Below are positions 60,781-64,000 of a stretch of DNA of 64,000 nucleotides, piece by piece (the first letter of the stretch is position 1; each line of letters starts with the position of its first letter). Position numbers and translations under genes: made by a program. A model generated the notes under the pieces. It was given only the letters and a program-made list of their open reading frames with translations. It was not told the DNA's origin and did no database searches. The stretch comes from Eopsaltria australis (Eukaryota; Chordata; Aves; Passeriformes; Petroicidae), in the NCBI GenBank assembly GCA_034509425.1, contig JAVTVJ010001378.1, positions 1-64,000 on the forward strand, read 5' to 3'.

Positions 60781-63700
60781 TTCACAGCATGTAACACAAG
60801 TGAAGAGAAATTTAGAGAAATAAACAACTTACCAGCCAGCTGGGCATTTTAAGGGGAAAAAAGTGGCCTTACCTGAAAAACATAAGAGAAAGCAAAATAT
60901 TAACAATTCATAAAAATCAGCAGGGTCATGAATTGTAGTAACTCTTGGTACATAAACGACGTATGCAATTATGCATTCACAACATTGCAAACACTTCCCC
61001 CAGTACGTTCAAACTCTGTAAAAGAAGACACAGCTATGCTGAAATGCATACCAGGGTCTCCCAAAATCTGCACCTCCTGCAGCTTATGCCCACAGAACAG
61101 GGAAAATAAGTTTGTCATCTGTAGGCTCTGTGATCTGAACGTTTTCGTACTCGCTTCCTCACTATTTCAATTTCATCAGACATGTGCCAGCATTTCTTGT
61201 CGACAATTTTACCTTCAGTCCCCACTGAGGATCTGTCCACTAATGACCATAATGAAACATGCTTTGTGTGAGAGCCTGTTCATTTATTTTCATTCCCGTG
61301 AGTGCCTTCAGAGACCAGTGTTGCAATCACGGCTACTTACTATTTAATTCCCAGCCAAATTTATGGCCAAATTGAAAAATGGATGCAGGCTGCCTGATGC
61401 AGGATGCTTTTGTCTGAAGTGTCCTCATGGAATCATTATACTTGCATTAATCTTTAATCTGCAATTAAACAATCAGTTCTATGTAAAAGATAGCTGCAAA
61501 CAGATCTCCTGAATGTGTACTAGGCAATATATCTTAATGGATGTATGTGTGCTGTCGAGGGTCTGCAATTAGGACAGCATCCATCATGGGCCCCAGGTCA
61601 GCAAAAGGTTAGGGGAGAACCAAACCTCCCCAAGGTGCTGAGCATCTGTCCATGCTACCTGTCCTGCTCTAGGGCTGTGCCTGCAGCAGTAGAGAACATC
61701 AAGAGAAAAGCCAGGTGGGGGTGGGAAAGGAGATACAATGGATTAAGGCATGGCCTCACTGATAAATCTGTCTTGGCAGAAAATGCAACCTGCTTTGAAT
61801 CTGTTTCTTTCCAATTAAGAGCCCTGCTTCCAGCTTGGGCAGATGCTTAATTGGAGATTGAGGCTGCCAGGCAGGCACCAGCGCCATGATCATTAACAGG
61901 TAGTTTGAAGCCATTAAGGTGCTCCTGCTTGTCAATTCCCCTCTCATATACCACTGACATAAATAAATATATCTTCTTCCCCACGGCAGCAAGCTCACCT
62001 TGTAGGGAGATTTGCACACGTGTGTCCTGCAAACACGCCTTTGGTTTCTGGGACTGTGAAGTTATTACATTAGCACCCAAGGCATGTGATTCAGCAGGGA
62101 ATAAAAGGGGCCTTCCTGCCTGGTGTCAGTGTAATATTAGAATGGTACCAAATGGCTTCAACAATAGGTAAGCAGAAGGGCATCTGTTTCAGATTTGACT
62201 AAAATTGTATAATTAGATCTTGGTACGAGATCCGTCTGCTCACGTGTGGTTTTATCAAATGCTCTTGCCTAATCCATACAAGGAAGCAGTTTTCTGACCT
62301 CAGTGGACTCAGTTTCTGATGCAAACATGGGCACAACTCTAAGAAACCCTACACCTGTGCAGAGCATTCCGTATGAATAGATGACTGCACCAATACAGCA
62401 GGTTTTTAATTATAAACACGGGGAAACAAAACTGAGTTGATACCTATGAATGCTATTTGTCCCTTGCCAGTTTTAGTCTTAATAATTCCCTCACTTGTTT
62501 AGTGGAAAAAAACCAAACCTACTGGATTAATGTCAAGTAGTGAGTTCCATTTTGTTTTATCTTACAAGGATATCCTGACAAAAATTCACAACCGTCTCAT
62601 TTAATGATGTGAAGAATTCACTACTATGTACCATTTGCAGCTTACAAATTAGCCAATCTCGACAAATATACACTAATTAAGGCCAAGAAAGTAAAAGGCA
62701 CTTATTGATTGCAAGGTCTGAAGCACCAGAAAACTGATTAAATATACGTTGTTAAGGAGTTAATAAATGAATTAACTCTGCTATGCCATGCTCCATGTAC
62801 ACACAAGGCTATGGTAGCTGAATGACAATTCAATGCTATAGTCTTCCATTATTTCCAGTGGGCTAATAAGAGAAGCAATTAGACCATTGTCTTCACTCCA
62901 AACCACAGCATTAACACATTCACTTGTGCAAAGGCATAAATGATACCTAAGGCGGGGTCAAAACTACCATGTACAAAATATTTTGCAAATAGAAGACCCA
63001 TTTGTTTAAAGGGAAGTCTAAGTCAGCTGCTACATAAAATTAATAGAATTTTACAGCTGCAGAGTGGTCACAGGAACTTCATAGCTAAGGTCCACCAGGA
63101 GGGAGAAAATTCCTACTTAAATATATAACCTTTTTAATGGATTCTATCCCCAAGGTAATGCAGATCACAACGGACTATGACAACTGCAAAATTATTAACC
63201 AAGACCCTTCTTTTCTGCAAAATTGACTCTTCAACAACACACTGCTCATGATTCAGTGAGCAGGGCCATCATCCTGACACAGAAAACCTGGGGCCAGGTG
63301 CCCATAGAGAAGTTACAGATGGGAAACAGAGGAATCTGTCTTTTGCAAGGTGATGTCATGCTAACATCTTTGCTCCCTGCCCTAGATAGTGCGTGGGTGC
63401 TGCTGGGCAAGCAGGAAACAGGGCAGCCCAGCACCCTGCACCCACACGGCAGGGCAGGGGTCCCTGCCTGAGGAGCTTGCTGCCCCAGCTAGATGCAGCT
63501 GGATGGGAAATCATGGGGTGTCCTATGAGTCATGGGATGGGGCTTCCTGGGGCTTGATCACCGTATCAGAATTGATGCTCAGGTAGAGTACGAATAATCA
63601 CATCAAGGAAGCCATATACTTACTACTTTACATCTCTTTCTACCTCCGAGTGATGCTGTACTTCACTTTTCATTGTCACACTTCTATGCTGCTTTATGGA

Positions 63701-64000
63701 ATGCCAAAAGATGATATGGCTTTCACTAAAATTTTTAAAAATTGCTCATTTTTTCCTTTGCTTCTAGAATATATACAATTGCAGAAAATGATCAGAGAAA
63801 GGAGGAATGTTTCGCAACTTCCCTATGAAGTAAAAATGATCACCTCTTCTTTTTCTCTATCATCACACATACACACAAGCACAGCACACACACTCCTGAT
63901 GTAAAGTCATGGAACAACAGGCCTCAGGAGATCACCTAATCCATGTGTGTACTCATGTGTGTACCTGAGAGGAGTTTATTATGCCTACTAGCAACTCCCA
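60781..64000. other. Upstream intron, right end of window
   Basis: No coding exon, RNA gene or identifiable repeat is supported in these 3.2 kb. Short reading frames here have no recognisable motif or splice context. Confidence 0.5.

Noticed and set aside
28106..64000. The preceding PDZRN4 exon (first half of the PDZ domain)
   Set aside because: I looked on the minus strand for the expected glycine loop and the motif before VNGKDL and found no candidate with splice sites, so none is reported.
1..64000. A CRISPR array, operon, toxin-antitoxin or other prokaryote-type system
   Set aside because: The window is vertebrate intronic DNA; no regularly spaced repeats with unique spacers and no dense coding are present.

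Overview
The window looks like bird nuclear DNA, probably from a songbird or a relative. It is AT-rich, sparsely coding and intron-like. It carries several 3' fragments of CR1 LINEs, the dominant avian retrotransposon, and one nearly intact endogenous retrovirus of an avian type. No bacterial, plasmid or CRISPR-like features are present.

Host gene: two consecutive exons lie on the minus strand at 28105-27852 and 26308-26206. Both have good splice sites and matching codon phase. They encode the end of a PDZ domain and the acidic linker after it, from a PDZRN-family RING/PDZ protein, most likely PDZRN4. Everything above 28105 is read as upstream intron and everything below 26206 as downstream intron. 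No further exon was found.

Provirus: a 8,934-bp ERV occupies 10092-19025 on the plus strand, antisense to the host gene and probably inside its intron. It has a 6-bp target duplication (AGCTCT) and two 650-bp LTRs that differ at one base. Its order is 5' LTR, a tRNA-Lys-like primer site, a leader with a splice donor, gag, pro, pol, a splice acceptor, an internal copy of the polypurine tract, env, the 3' polypurine tract and the 3' LTR. Gag, pro and pol lie in three frames, each one step back from the last, as in betaretroviruses. A textbook GGGAAAC heptamer with a predicted pseudoknot sits at the gag/pro junction. Env is of a different kind: its internal fusion loop between cysteines and its CX6CC motif are alpharetrovirus-like. 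Gag carries seven 36-bp tandem repeats. The only clear lesion is a one-base frameshift in a T run late in integrase, which detaches the integrase C-terminal domain.

Other content: CR1 fragments lie near 7.6, 20.4, 39.4-40.1 and 60.5 kb. There is a possible old solo LTR near 50 kb, a GC-rich unclassified block near 36.5 kb, and small simple repeats. The rest is unannotated intronic DNA. The strongest candidates for something new are the provirus itself (young, mosaic, duplicated polypurine tract, env running into the LTR, Gag minisatellite) and its position antisense inside PDZRN4.
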